From Rubrivivax sp. (lineage in GTDB: Bacteria; Pseudomonadota; Gammaproteobacteria; Burkholderiales; Burkholderiaceae_C), in NCBI GenBank assembly GCA_021300575.1, contig JAJTDM010000014.1, positions 1 through 58,632 on the forward strand: DNA of 58,632 nucleotides, read 5' to 3'. The notes beneath the pieces were generated by a model, which worked only from the letters and a program-made list of their open reading frames with translations, was not told the DNA's origin and made no database searches. The first letter of the stretch is position 1, and each line of letters opens with the position of its first letter. The position numbers and the translations under genes were made by a program. This document shows, in pieces, positions 17,527-26,772 of the stretch.

Positions 17527-19446
17527 TCAGCGCGGCGCTGTCACCAGCTTGGCCAGGCAGGCGGCCAGTTCCGAGGTGTCCACGGGCTTGGTCAGGAAGG
17601 CCTGGACACCGGCAGCCGCGCACCGCTCGCGCGTCTCCACAAACACGTCGGCCGTCAGCGCCACCACAGGCACGGCGGAGCGCCGGACATGGCTGTGCGA
17701 CCTGATCGCCCGGGTGGCGTCCAGGCCATCCATCACCGGCATGTGCAGGTCCATCAACACGATGTCCCAGTCCTGTTCCGTGGCCAACTGCACCGCCTGC
17801 TCGCCGTCCTCGGCAAAGCCCACATCGTGCCCCATGCCGCTGAGGATCGCTTCCATGACCATGCGGTTGACCTCGTTGTCTTCGGCCACCAGCACCCGCA
17901 GGGTTCGTTCCTGGCCTGGCGGTGCGGCGGGCGCGAGGGCCGGCACATCCGGTGCTTCGGGCAGCACCGGCAGCGGCACCCGGAATGTGAAGATGCTGCC
18001 TTGCCCCACGTGACTGGAAACGCTGACATCACCCCCCATCAGGCGGGCCAGGTTGCGCGAGATCTCCAGGCCCAGCCCGGTGCCACCGAAGCGCCTGGAC
18101 AGGGATTCATCGCCCTGGGAGAAGCGCTGGAACAGGCGGGCGAGGGTGTCGGTGTCCGTGCCTGGGCCGGAATCGATGATCCTGAATTCCACATCGACCG
18201 TATCCCCCTCAGGCGCCGCTGGGGCTGGCGCTCGGGCAGCCGAGGCGGCTCCAGGCAAGGGTCTGGAGACAGCCACCTCCAGCCTCACTTCCCCGTGCTC
18301 GGTGAACTTGATGGCGTTGGACAGCAGGTTGAACAGCACCTGCCGCACCCGGGTGGCATCCAGCATCACCCGCGTGGGCACGGCGGGCTCCACCTGGATG
18401 CCAAAGCCCAGGCCCTTGAGTTGCGCCTGGGACCTCATCAAGGCCTCGACTTCAGCGACCAGCTCCCGCAGCACCACGGGATAGGGCGCCAGGGTCATGC
18501 GCCCGGACTCCAGGCGCGACGTGTCCAGGATGTCGTTCAGGAGGGTGAGCAGGTGGTCGGCCGACGCCGAAGCGGTCCGCAGGTAGCCCGACTGCCGTCC
18601 GTCCAAGGGCGTGGCGGACAGCAGGCCCAGCATGCCCTTGAGGCCCTGGAAAGGGGTTCGGATCTCGTGGCTCATGTTGGCCAGGAATGAACTCTTGGCC
18701 GCGCTGGCCACTTCCGCAGCCTCCCGTGCCGTGCGCAATTCGTCGGCAAGTTGTTCCAGCAACAGCCTTCGACGCTGCAACCGCTGCCACTGTTGCCAAC
18801 CGTAGGTGCCCAGCGTCACAGCCATCACCACCAGCAGGATGGACAGGCCGATGCCCAGGCGACTGTGGGCGCGCGACACTTCGCTGACCCGCGTGGCGTG
18901 CGCGGCCACGATCCTGGAAGCCTCCATGGTGAGGCTGCGCAACGAGGCATCCATGGCCAGCAAGGGCTCCCGCAGGGCCTGCAATTGCGCGAAGTCTGAC
19001 GCTGGCCGTCCGGGACCCAGCACCTGGTCGGCACGGGCGATGAAGGCATTGGCCTGCGCCAGGGCTTCCATCACGTCCACCGCATCTCCAGGGGGGCGGC
19101 CCTTCAAGGCATTGCGCAGCACCTCGATGCGGCTGACGAAGATGTCGTATCGCAACTGCAGAGCTTGCGCCGACGCGCCATCGTGCTCGGCACTGCTGCG
19201 CGGCCATCTCTCTCGCAGCCGGATGTACTCGATGTCAGCCTGGTAGAGAAAGTGGGCCAGGTTGTCGCCCCGCTCCATCATGGCCTGGGTCATGAGGTTG
19301 CTCTGACGCCACTGCGCCCAGGCCGCCACCCCCATCAACACCACGATCACGCAGGCGAACACCACGAGCCAGGTCGAGGCCTCCACCAGCCCCTGGCGCG
19401 CCGCCCCTTGCAGGGTCAGACGATCTCGATCGTCCTGAGCTGCCAT
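17527..19446 (-). CDS. Hybrid sensor histidine kinase / response regulator
   Basis: 639 aa. TM1 about 26-46, a periplasmic helical domain 47-197, TM2 about 198-216, then a short coiled segment. The HisKA H-box is [12 protein letters not shown] (phospho-acceptor H260). The HATPase_c domain has N-box NLLSNAIKF (N377), G1 DSGPGT (425-430) and G2 FGGTGLGL (453-460). A C-terminal receiver domain has acidic AED (521-523) and phospho-Asp D566 (LMDLHMP). ATG 19446 is chosen; a GTG two codons upstream is possible. The start overlaps the 3' end of the SUOX-fold gene by 31 nt, so the two are co-expressed and probably work together. No separate output regulator is nearby. Confidence 0.9.
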   Translation of the reverse strand: MAAQDDRDRLTLQGAARQGLVEASTWLVVFACVIVVLMGVAAWAQWRQSNLMTQAMMERGDNLAHFLYQADIEYIRLRERWPRSSAEHDGASAQALQLRYDIFVSRIEVLRNALKGRPPGDAVDVMEALAQANAFIARADQVLGPGRPASDFAQLQALREPLLAMDASLRSLTMEASRIVAAHATRVSEVSRAHSRLGIGLSILLVVMAVTLGTYGWQQWQRLQRRRLLLEQLADELRTAREAAEVASAAKSSFLANMSHEIRTPFQGLKGMLGLLSATPLDGRQSGYLRTASASADHLLTLLNDILDTSRLESGRMTLAPYPVVLRELVAEVEALMRSQAQLKGLGFGIQVEPAVPTRVMLDATRVRQVLFNLLSNAIKFTEHGEVRLEVAVSRPLPGAASAARAPAPAAPEGDTVDVEFRIIDSGPGTDTDTLARLFQRFSQGDESLSRRFGGTGLGLEISRNLARLMGGDVSVSSHVGQGSIFTFRVPLPVLPEAPDVPALAPAAPPGQERTLRVLVAEDNEVNRMVMEAILSGMGHDVGFAEDGEQAVQLATEQDWDIVLMDLHMPVMDGLDATRAIRSHSHVRRSAVPVVALTADVFVETRERCAAAGVQAFLTKPVDTSELAACLAKLVTAPR

Positions 19447-19931
19447 GCGCACCGCGAGAAGTACTGGGGCACCCGCAACTCAGCCTTGTCATCAAAGGGA
19501 TAGATGATGAACAAGGGCCCCTTCTCGCGGACCGGCATGGGCTTGTCGTCCAGCAGGCGGGCCATCACGACATCGAACTTCAACGCGTCTTCAAAAGGTA
19601 TGTCGACCTTGTAGTCGTTCAGCGCGACAGCCCTGAGTCCGGTGCCCTTGGCTCCGGCCGCCTGCAGCACATCGCGCAGAAGCGGGCCGGTGAACTTGCG
19701 TGGGCCGTCGTACCAGGGCGTGCGGGTGGTGATGCTGCGCTGGGGCAGGCCCTCGAGCATGGCCATGTCGAAGTGGGCTGCGCCGGCATCGTTGGTCGTG
19801 CCGACCTTGCCCCGCATCGTGAGCACTACCGGGCCCTTGGGTTTTCCCAAGGCCCATGCCGGCAAAGCCGTCCAGGCGGTGGACCAAGCCAGAGGCAGGC
19901 CCGCGAGGGCAGAACGTCGTCGAATCTGCAT
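19416..19931 (-). CDS. Small exported SUOX-fold (oxidoreductase molybdopterin-binding-like) protein without cofactor Cys
   Basis: 171 aa. It starts with a twin-Arg-like signal peptide ([11 protein letters not shown], then Ala/Trp-rich to AWALG), so the mature protein is periplasmic. The body follows the sulfite-oxidase molybdopterin fold: [30 protein letters not shown] and the ending [12 protein letters not shown]. The Mo-coordinating Cys expected before the G(V/P)PLRDLL stretch is absent; TRTPWYDG stands there. The only Cys is near the C-terminus (SRCAWQL). It is therefore unlikely to be a redox enzyme. Overlap with the hybrid kinase gene suggests it is a ligand-binding partner for the kinase periplasmic domain (inference). 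An ATG nine codons upstream (19958) is an alternative start. Confidence 0.75.
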   Translation of the reverse strand: MQIRRRSALAGLPLAWSTAWTALPAWALGKPKGPVVLTMRGKVGTTNDAGAAHFDMAMLEGLPQRSITTRTPWYDGPRKFTGPLLRDVLQAAGAKGTGLRAVALNDYKVDIPFEDALKFDVVMARLLDDKPMPVREKGPLFIIYPFDDKAELRVPQYFSRCAWQLRTIEIV

Positions 19932-20144
19932 GGACGGTCCGATCAGTTCAAATTCCATTTGATTCTAGGGGGACGACGCGACCAGGGTCGTCCGCATGAA
20001 AACGATCCGCAACCCCTGCGGACACCTGCCCACATGGGGGAACTCCTGCGTTGACGCCAAGACTGCGCAGCGCATAGAGTGTCCAGGCTTTCTCAGGCAG
20101 TTGAACGCCGCGCGCTGCCCACCCCACCCCCCAACGGAGCCCCC

Positions 20145-21176
20145 ATGTCCCTGGCCTGTGTCATCCACGCCGCCCACGATCTTCGCGTGGAGGAGGAAAC
20201 CGCGCGAGCCCTGGGTCCCCACGATGTGCTGCTTCGGCTGGGGGCAGGCGGCATCTGCGGCTCGGACCTCCACTATTTCAAGGAAGGCCGGGTCGGCGCC
20301 TTCGTCGTGCGTGAGCCGTTGGTGCCCGGCCACGAGGCCTCGGGCGTGGTGGAGGCCGTGGGCTCCGAGGTCACTCGCGTACAGCGCGGACAGAAGGTGG
20401 CCATCAACCCCTCGCACCCCTGCGGACGCTGCGACTACTGCCGCGCCGGACGTGGCAACCTGTGCCGCCACATGTTCTTCCTGGGCAGCGCCAGCGTCTT
20501 CCCCCACGCCCAAGGCATGTTCCGTGAGCGCTTCGTCATGGGCGAGCGCCAGCTCACCCCCATCCACGAGCCCGAGATCACGCTGGGCGAGATCGCCTGC
20601 GCCGAGCCTCTGTCCATTGGCCTGCACGCCCTGCACCGCGCCGGCCCGGTACTCGGCGAGACCGTACTGGTCACGGGCGGCGGCACCATCGGCTGCATGA
20701 CCGTGCTGGCGGCGCGCCTGGCCGGCGCGGCGCAGGTGATCTGCTGCGACATCAACGACCGCGCGCTGTCCATCGCCCGCACCGTGGGCGCGGACCGCAC
20801 GGTGCGCAGCGACCAGGTCAACGCGGCGCAACTGGCCGACATCGCCGATGTCTCCATCGAGGCCGCCGGCAGCCCGGCCGCCCTGGCCACCTGCCTGACG
20901 GCCACCCGCCGGGGCGGGCGCATCGTGCAGGTGGGCACCTTGCCACCCGAAGTGGCTTTCCCTGCCAACAGCCTGATGGCGCGCGAGCTGGACTACCGCG
21001 GCGCCTTCCGGGCCCACCTCGAGTTCGATTGGGCGGTGCAGGCCATCCGCACGCGCCGGGTGGACGTGCGCCCGCTGATCAGCGCCCAGTTGCCACTGGC
21101 TCGCTCGCAAGAGGCTTTCGAGCTGGCGCTGGACAAGTCACGCAGCACCAAGGTGCAACTGGTCGCCGAGGCCTGA
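20145..21176 (+). CDS. idnD: L-idonate 5-dehydrogenase, zinc-dependent MDR
   Basis: 343 aa, the length of E. coli IdnD, which oxidises L-idonate to 5-keto-D-gluconate. Catalytic zinc ligands C38, H63, E64 and E154; structural zinc C93, C96, C99 and C107; NAD motif GGGTIG (178-183). ATG 20145 gives the family length; an upstream in-frame ATG (20079) would add an unrelated 22-residue tail. The 186 bp before it hold a 7-bp inverted repeat (19971-19977/19987-19993) and no obvious regulator motif. Its product is the substrate of IdnO at 7183, about 12 kb away on the other strand. Confidence 0.88.
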   Translation: MSLACVIHAAHDLRVEEETARALGPHDVLLRLGAGGICGSDLHYFKEGRVGAFVVREPLVPGHEASGVVEAVGSEVTRVQRGQKVAINPSHPCGRCDYCRAGRGNLCRHMFFLGSASVFPHAQGMFRERFVMGERQLTPIHEPEITLGEIACAEPLSIGLHALHRAGPVLGETVLVTGGGTIGCMTVLAARLAGAAQVICCDINDRALSIARTVGADRTVRSDQVNAAQLADIADVSIEAAGSPAALATCLTATRRGGRIVQVGTLPPEVAFPANSLMARELDYRGAFRAHLEFDWAVQAIRTRRVDVRPLISAQLPLARSQEAFELALDKSRSTKVQLVAEA

Positions 21177-21266
21177 ACTCCTGCCGCCTGGCGGGTGCCG
21201 CAAGGCGGCGGCCCATGCCAAGGCGTCCTTCCATCACCCCCTGAAACCAAAAGGATCACCACACCC

Positions 21267-22022
21267 ATGAGCACCCGACTTGCAGGCAAGACCGCCTTCG
21301 TCACCGCCGCCGGCCAAGGCATCGGCCGCGCCACCGCCGAGGCCTTCGCCCGCGAAGGCGCCCACGTCATCGTCACCGACCTGAACACCGGCCTGATGGA
21401 CGACCTGCGCGGCCGGCCGGAGTTCACCGTGGAGGCCCTGAACGCGCTGGACCCGGCGGCCATTGCCGAGGCCGGGCTTCGCCACCCCGAGGTGGACATC
21501 CTCTTCAACGCCGCAGGCTTCGTGCACCACAACACCGTGCTGACCTGCACCGAGGACGAGTGGGACTTCGCGATGAACCTGAACGTGCGCTCGATGTTCC
21601 GCACAACCAAGGCCTTCCTGCCCAAGATGCTGGAGCGCGGCAACGGCTCCATCATCAACATCTCCTCGGGCGCCAGCAGCATCAAGTCCGCCGCCAACCG
21701 CTTCGTGTACGGCACCAGCAAGGCCGCCGTCATCGGCCTGACCAAGGCGGTGGCCATGGACTTCATCAAGACCGGCGTGCGTTGCAACGCCATCTGCCCG
21801 GGCACGGTGGAGTCGCCCTCGCTGCGCGAGCGGGTCAGCGCCCTGGCTGCCTCCACGGGCAAGACGGTCGCGGAGGCCGAGGCCATGTTCGTGGCCCGCC
21901 AGCCCATGGGCCGGTTGGGCACGGCTGAGGAGATTGCCGCAGCCGCCCTGTACCTGGCCAGCGACGAGTCGCGCTTCACCACGGGCACCCACATGGTGGT
22001 GGACGGCGGCTGGACGCTCTGA
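21267..22022 (+). CDS. SDR, 2-keto-3-deoxy-L-fuconate dehydrogenase-like
   Basis: 251 aa. Dinucleotide motif TAAGQGIG (13-20), NAAG (81-84) in place of NNAG, S133, Y148 and K152 (YGTSK). These features are typical of the group holding bacterial 2-keto-3-deoxy-L-fuconate dehydrogenase and vertebrate BDH2. The enzyme oxidises a 2-keto-3-deoxy sugar acid at C4 to the 2,4-diketo acid. The next gene, 78 bp on, encodes a FAH-fold hydrolase that would cleave that product, which supports the assignment. AAGGA precedes the ATG at 21267. Exact chain length and stereochemistry of the substrate are open. Confidence 0.82.
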   Translation: MSTRLAGKTAFVTAAGQGIGRATAEAFAREGAHVIVTDLNTGLMDDLRGRPEFTVEALNALDPAAIAEAGLRHPEVDILFNAAGFVHHNTVLTCTEDEWDFAMNLNVRSMFRTTKAFLPKMLERGNGSIINISSGASSIKSAANRFVYGTSKAAVIGLTKAVAMDFIKTGVRCNAICPGTVESPSLRERVSALAASTGKTVAEAEAMFVARQPMGRLGTAEEIAAAALYLASDESRFTTGTHMVVDGGWTL

Positions 22023-22100
22023 GCGACCGCCCTCCCCTGGCACCACCTTCACCCTTCCAGCTCATCCCTCCCTCTTCAACCCTCTCAAGGAAATCACACG

Positions 22101-22964
22101 ATGAAACTCCTCCGCCACGGCCCCAAGGGCCAGGAAAAGCCAGGCCTGCTGGACGCGCAAGGCCAGGTGCGTGACCTCTCGGCCCTGATGCCCGACATCA
22201 CCCCGTCCACGCTGTCGCCGGCCGGCCTGGCCGCATTGGCCAGCTTGGACGTCAACACCCTGCCCGTGGTGGCGCAGGGCGAGTACGCCGTGCCCTGGAG
22301 CGGCATGGGCAAGTTCATCTGCATCGGTCTGAACTACAGCGACCACGCCGCCGAGACGGGCGCCCCGATCCCGAAGGAACCGATCATCTTCATGAAGACC
22401 AACAGCGCCGCCGTGGGCTGCAACCACGACGTCGTCCTGCCGCAGGGCTCGGTCAAGAGCGACTGGGAGGTCGAGCTCGGCGTGGTCATCGGCAGCACCG
22501 CGCGCTACGTCAGCGAAGCCGATGCGCTCAAGCACGTGGCCGGGTATTGCGTGGTCAACGACGTGTCCGAGCGCGAGTACCAGATCGAGCGCGGCGGCAC
22601 CTGGGACAAGGGCAAGGGTTGCGACACCTTCGGCCCCGTGGGCCCCTGGATGGTGACCTCTGACGAAGTGGGCGATCCGCAGGACCTGTCCATGTGGCTC
22701 GAGGTCAACGGCCACCGCTGGCAGAACGGCAGCACGAAGACGATGATCTTCGGCGTGGCCCAGCTCGTCTCCTACGTCAGCCGCTTCATGACGCTCTACC
22801 CCGGCGACCTGATCACCACTGGCACGCCCCCCGGCGTGGGCCTGGGCGCCAAGCCCAACCCCGTGTTCCTCAAGCCCGGGGACGTGATGCGCCTGGGCAT
22901 CGAGAAGCTGGGCGAGCAGCGCCAGACCGTGCACGCCTGGGACCCGGCGCTCATCGATGGGTGA
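22101..22964 (+). CDS. FAH-fold hydrolase (2,4-diketo-3-deoxy-acid hydrolase-like)
   Basis: 287 aa. N-terminal cap region (1-65), then the FAH core: GLNYSDHAAETG (76-87), metal-binding E123 and E125 (DWEVELGVVIG) and D154 (VVNDVSERE), and KGCDTFGPVGPW (172-183). Relatives are often annotated ureidoglycolate lyase, but characterised ones next to a keto-deoxy-acid dehydrogenase hydrolyse 2,4-diketo-3-deoxy acids to pyruvate plus a 2-hydroxy acid. Fumarylpyruvate hydrolase is an alternative given the gentisate genes at 1.8-4 kb, but the local pairing with the SDR argues against it. A terminator follows. Confidence 0.85.
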   Translation: MKLLRHGPKGQEKPGLLDAQGQVRDLSALMPDITPSTLSPAGLAALASLDVNTLPVVAQGEYAVPWSGMGKFICIGLNYSDHAAETGAPIPKEPIIFMKTNSAAVGCNHDVVLPQGSVKSDWEVELGVVIGSTARYVSEADALKHVAGYCVVNDVSEREYQIERGGTWDKGKGCDTFGPVGPWMVTSDEVGDPQDLSMWLEVNGHRWQNGSTKTMIFGVAQLVSYVSRFMTLYPGDLITTGTPPGVGLGAKPNPVFLKPGDVMRLGIEKLGEQRQTVHAWDPALIDG

Positions 22965-22997
22965 GATCGACGGTTGAGCATCGACCTCCCTCAGGCT

Positions 22998-23030
22998 GGG
23001 CCCGACCTGTCACGCTGGCAGGCCGGGCCC
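22998..23030 (+). terminator. Rho-independent terminator after the FAH hydrolase gene
   Basis: Twelve-bp stem with one mismatch (22998-23009 with 23019-23030), 9-nt loop, followed by TTGTT. It sits in the 94 bp between the hydrolase and the UxaA-type dehydratase, which would separate their transcription or act as an attenuator. Confidence 0.7.
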
Positions 23031-23058
23031 TTGTTCCAATGAAACGATCCTGTCAACG

Positions 23059-24594
23059 ATGAGCGCCATCACCACCCCCACCATCCGCATCCACCCCCGC
23101 GACAACGTCGTCATTGCCAGGCGCCAGCTGTTGGGCAGTACGGTACTGGCTGAGGAAGGCGTGACCGTGGTCGGGCTGGTGCCGCCCGGCCACAAGGTCG
23201 CCACCCAGGCCATCGCCGCGGGCGAGGCCGTGCGGCGCTACGACCAGATCATCGGCCACGCCACCCAGGCCATTGCGCCGGGCCAGCACGTGCACGTGCA
23301 CAACCTGGCCTATGCGGACTTTGCCCGCCACCACGAGCCGGGAGCAGGCGCCGTGGCCACGGCCTATGTGGAGACCCCCGCCACGTTCGACGGCATCGTG
23401 CGCGCGGATGGCCGGGTGGCCACACGCAACTACATCGGCGTGCTGACCAGCGTGAACTGCTCGGCCACGGCAGCACGCGCCATTGCCGACCACTTCCGGC
23501 GCGACATCCGGCCCGAAGCACTGGCGGACTACCCGAACGTGGACGGCGTGGTGGCGCTGACGCACGGCATGGGCTGCGCCACCGACAGCGCCGGCGAGGA
23601 ACTGCTGGTGCTGCGCCGCACGCTGGGCGGCTATGCGCGACATGCCAACTTCGCCGCGGTGCTGGTGGTGGGCCTGGGCTGCGAGACCAACCAGATCCAG
23701 GGCCTGATCGCCCAGGAAGGGCTGGAGGAAGGTGCGAACCTGCAGACCTTCAGCATCCAGGACACGGGCGGCACCGCCAAGACGGTGACCCGTGGGGTGG
23801 AGCTCATCAAGAAGATGCTGCCGCATGCCAACCGAGCGAAGCGCCAGCCAGTGGCCGCCAGCCACCTGACCGTGGGGCTGCAGTGCGGCGGCAGCGACGG
23901 CTACTCCGGCATCAGCGCCAACCCGGCGCTCGGCGCCGCGGTGGACCGCCTGGTGCGCCACGGCGGCACGGCCCTGCTGTCGGAGACGCCAGAGATCTAT
24001 GGCGGCGAGCACCTGCTCACCCGCCGTGCCGTCAGCGCAGAGGTGGCCGACAAGCTGCTGGCGCGCATCGCCTGGTGGGAGGCCTACACCGCGCGCAACG
24101 GCATGAAGATGGACAACAACCCTTCCGCCGGCAACAAGGCCGGGGGCTTGACCACCATCCTGGAGAAAAGCCTGGGCGCGATTGCCAAGAGCGGCACCAC
24201 CAACCTGGTGGACGTGGTGGAGTTTGCCGAAAGTGTGAAGGCGCGCGGCTTCGTCTACATGGACACGCCGGGCTATGACCCCGTCTCCGCCACCGGCCAG
24301 GTGGCCGGCGGCGCGAACCTGATCTGCTTCACCACCGGCCGAGGCTCGGCCTACGGCTGCGCCCCCAGTCCTTCATTGAAGCTGTCCACCAACACGGCCC
24401 TGTGGACCAAGCAGCAGGAAGACATCGACATCGACTGCGGCACCATCGTCGACGGGCTGGAGACGGTGGACGAGGTGGGCGAGCGCATCTTCCGCCTGAT
24501 GCTGGACACGGCCTCGGGCCGCGCCACCAAGAGCGAACAGCACGGCTACGGGCAGAACGAGTTCGTGCCCTGGCAGCTCGGGGCGGTGATGTAG
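23059..24594 (+). CDS. UxaA-family dehydratase (altronate/galactarate dehydratase)
   Basis: 511 aa, full two-domain protein: an N-terminal SAF domain (about 1-95, with IHPRDNVVIA and HVHVHNLAY) and the large dehydratase domain (about 110-511). The latter carries VNCSATAARAI, HGMGCA, GLGCETNQI and GLQCGGSDG, whose cysteines and acids belong to the iron site. It dehydrates a hexonate or hexarate to a 2-keto-3-deoxy acid. No uxaB, uxaC or garD-type partner genes are present, so altronate itself is not assured. It could supply the 2-keto-3-deoxy acid for the SDR and hydrolase just upstream. Confidence 0.85.
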   Translation: MSAITTPTIRIHPRDNVVIARRQLLGSTVLAEEGVTVVGLVPPGHKVATQAIAAGEAVRRYDQIIGHATQAIAPGQHVHVHNLAYADFARHHEPGAGAVATAYVETPATFDGIVRADGRVATRNYIGVLTSVNCSATAARAIADHFRRDIRPEALADYPNVDGVVALTHGMGCATDSAGEELLVLRRTLGGYARHANFAAVLVVGLGCETNQIQGLIAQEGLEEGANLQTFSIQDTGGTAKTVTRGVELIKKMLPHANRAKRQPVAASHLTVGLQCGGSDGYSGISANPALGAAVDRLVRHGGTALLSETPEIYGGEHLLTRRAVSAEVADKLLARIAWWEAYTARNGMKMDNNPSAGNKAGGLTTILEKSLGAIAKSGTTNLVDVVEFAESVKARGFVYMDTPGYDPVSATGQVAGGANLICFTTGRGSAYGCAPSPSLKLSTNTALWTKQQEDIDIDCGTIVDGLETVDEVGERIFRLMLDTASGRATKSEQHGYGQNEFVPWQLGAVM

Positions 24595-24659
24595 GGCACG
24601 CTGCGGGAGAAGGCGAGCGAGGCGATCCGGCGCGCAGGCCGCGTCGGAGTCGGAGCCGA

Positions 24660-25061
24660 TCAACCTTGAGGCACCACCGCCGTGACTTCGATTTCCACCT
24701 GGGCCCGGTCTTCGATCAGGCCCGCCACCTGCACCGCGGTCATGGCGATGCCGTAGTGGCCGATGACCTCGCGAAAAACGGCCCCGATCTCGCGCCCGCG
24801 CTTGAGGTACTCGCGCTTGTCGACCAGGTACCAGGTCATGCGCGTGATGTGCTGCGGCTGCGCGCCGGCCTCGGCCAGCACGGCCTTGACGTTGGCCAGG
24901 GCCTGGCGCACCTGCGCCACCAGGTCGTCGCTGTCGAAAGCACACTGTGCATTCCAGCCGATCTGGCCCGCCACGAACACCTGCAAGCCCGTGGCGGCCA
25001 CGCCGTTGGCATAGCCCTTGGGTGCGGCCCAGCCGGCGGGCTGAAGAACGGTGATGGTCAT
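24660..25061 (-). CDS. RidA family protein
   Basis: 133-aa chorismate-mutase-like trimeric fold of the RidA/YjgF/YER057c family; archetypal members hydrolyse reactive enamines and imines. Seen: VAGQIGWNAQ, ALANVKAVLAEAGAQPQHITRMTWYLVDKREY and the C-terminal QVEIEVTAVVP. Its start overlaps the stop of the 2-aminobenzoate-CoA ligase gene by 4 nt (25058-25061), so it probably acts in the same pathway, perhaps on an imine arising in aminobenzoyl-CoA breakdown (inference). Confidence 0.88.
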   Translation of the reverse strand: MTITVLQPAGWAAPKGYANGVAATGLQVFVAGQIGWNAQCAFDSDDLVAQVRQALANVKAVLAEAGAQPQHITRMTWYLVDKREYLKRGREIGAVFREVIGHYGIAMTAVQVAGLIEDRAQVEIEVTAVVPQG

Positions 25062-26665
25062 GGTGCGGTCCTCAGCTTGAAGCGTTGCAGCTTGCCGGTC
25101 TCGGTGCGCGGCAGGCTGTCGCAGAATTCCACCGCGCGGGGGTACTTGTAGGGCGCAATGGTCTGCTTGACGAAGTCCTGCAGGGCCTTGGCCATGGCGT
25201 CGTCAGCCCCCTGGCCGGGCCTGAGCACGACGAAGGCCTTGACGATCTGGCCGCGGTCGGCATCGGCCACACCGATCACACCGCACTCGGCCACGGCCGG
25301 GTGGAGCAGCAACGCGCTCTCCACCTCTGGCCCGGCGATGTTGTAGCCGCCGGAGATGATCATGTCGTCGGTGCGCGCCTGGTAGACGAACTGCCCGTCC
25401 TCGTCCACCAGATAGGCGTCGCCTGTGAGGTTCCAGCCGTGCTGCACATAGCTCGCCTGACGAGGGTCGTCCAGGTACTTGCAGCCCGTCGGGCCCTTGA
25501 CCGCCAGCCGCCCGACGGTGCCCCGGGGCACCGCGTGAAAGTTCTCGTCCACCACCATCGCGCGGTAGCCCGGCACGGGCAGGCCGGTGGCGCCCGGCTT
25601 GGCGTGGGCCTCGTCCGATGAGATGAAGATGTGGAACATCTCGGTGGAGCCGATGCCGTCGATGATCTCGATGCCGGTGGCCTGCTTCCACAGCGCGCGC
25701 GTGGCGGCCGGCAAGGCCTCGCCGGCGCTGACGCACTTGCGCAGCGACGACAGGTCGTGCTGCGCCACCACGCCCGCCATCGCACGGTAGGAGGTCGGAG
25801 CCGTGAACAGCACGGAAGCGCGGTGCTGGGCGATGGCCGCCGGCAGCACGTCCGGGCTGGCCTTTTCCAGCAGCACCGTGGCTGCGCCGACGGCCATCGG
25901 AAAGACCAGCAAGCCCCCGAGCCCGAACGTGAAGGCCAGGGGCGGGCTGCCGATGAACACATCGTCAGCCTGGGGGCGCAGCACATGCGGGGGCCAGCAG
26001 GCGCAGGCCGCCATCACGTCGCGGTGGAAGTGCATGGCCGCCTTGGGCTGGCCGGTGGTGCCCGAGGTGAAGGCCATCAAGCAGGTGTCGTCGGCCGCGG
26101 TATCCGCGCACTCGAAGGTGGCCGGCTTGGCCGCCATCGCCTGCTCCAGCGGCGAGTGCTCCCCACCGTTGAAGTGCAGCACGGTCTTCAGGTGCGGCGC
26201 ACGCTCCTGCGCTGCCGCCAGGTCTGCCGCCAGGCGTGCATCGCACAGCGCCAGGTCGATCTGCGCCTTGTCGATGATCGTGGACAACTCCTGCGCGCGC
26301 AGCAATGGCATCGTGCCCACGGCAATGCCGCCCGCCTTGAACACCGCCAGGAAGCAGGCCGCCAGCATGGGGCTGTTGGCGCCCCGCAGCAGCACGCGCT
26401 GCCCCGTCACGAGACCCAGGTCTTCCACCAGCACGCGCGCCAGGCGGTTGACATGGGTCTGCAATTGGGCGTAGCTCCACATCGTGCCATCGGCCGCGAT
26501 GAGGCAGCGCCGGTGCCCCTGCCCGGCAGAGACCCAGCGGTCCAGCAACTCAGCCGCGCAGTTCAGACGCGCCGGCAAGCGCAGTTCCGGCAGGTCGAAC
26601 ACGAATTCCGGCAGGGCCTCGGGTGGGGGCAGGCGGTCGGGCGCAAAGGTATCGACGCAGGCCAT
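25058..26665 (-). CDS. 2-aminobenzoate (benzoate-type) CoA ligase
   Basis: AMP-binding acyl-CoA synthetase, 535 aa, of the benzoate/2-aminobenzoate-CoA ligase group. It activates anthranilate to 2-aminobenzoyl-CoA with ATP. P-loop FTSGTTGQPK (199-208), GIGSTEMFHIF (substrate pocket), LTGDAYLVDEDG and the C-terminal PRTETGKLQR with catalytic Lys are intact. AAGGAG lies 4 nt before the ATG. It is divergent from kynBUA, whose product is anthranilate, which favours 2-aminobenzoate over benzoate. The following pathway enzyme (2-aminobenzoyl-CoA monooxygenase/reductase) is not in the window. Confidence 0.85.
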   Translation of the reverse strand: MACVDTFAPDRLPPPEALPEFVFDLPELRLPARLNCAAELLDRWVSAGQGHRRCLIAADGTMWSYAQLQTHVNRLARVLVEDLGLVTGQRVLLRGANSPMLAACFLAVFKAGGIAVGTMPLLRAQELSTIIDKAQIDLALCDARLAADLAAAQERAPHLKTVLHFNGGEHSPLEQAMAAKPATFECADTAADDTCLMAFTSGTTGQPKAAMHFHRDVMAACACWPPHVLRPQADDVFIGSPPLAFTFGLGGLLVFPMAVGAATVLLEKASPDVLPAAIAQHRASVLFTAPTSYRAMAGVVAQHDLSSLRKCVSAGEALPAATRALWKQATGIEIIDGIGSTEMFHIFISSDEAHAKPGATGLPVPGYRAMVVDENFHAVPRGTVGRLAVKGPTGCKYLDDPRQASYVQHGWNLTGDAYLVDEDGQFVYQARTDDMIISGGYNIAGPEVESALLLHPAVAECGVIGVADADRGQIVKAFVVLRPGQGADDAMAKALQDFVKQTIAPYKYPRAVEFCDSLPRTETGKLQRFKLRTAP

Positions 26666-26772
26666 GGGGCTCCTTGATGGATGGGTTTCAAGCCTCGAAT
26701 TACTTTACAACTAAACTATTTTTCAACAGGCCCGAGCCCACCCGGGTTGACCCTGATGAACACTACCCTGCC
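26666..26772. promoter_or_regulatory. Divergent promoter region, ligase / kynB
   Basis: The 107 bp between the two start codons contain an A/T-rich island (about 26697-26727) that stands out in this GC-rich DNA. On the minus strand, TTGAAA (26727-26722) and GTAATT, 17 nt apart, form a plausible -35/-10 pair for the ligase. No clear pair is seen for kynB. No Lrp-type kynR gene is adjacent, so the regulator is unidentified. Confidence 0.45.

Noticed and set aside
19971..19993. Inverted repeat GGACGAC/GTCGTCC as an operator or terminator
   Set aside because: Only 7-bp arms with a 9-nt loop, no second copy in the window, no T-run, and no consensus that I recognise.
22101..22964. Fumarylpyruvate hydrolase completing the gentisate pathway
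   Set aside because: It is 18 kb from the gentisate genes and directly follows a keto-deoxy-acid SDR; the sugar-acid hydrolase reading is better supported.
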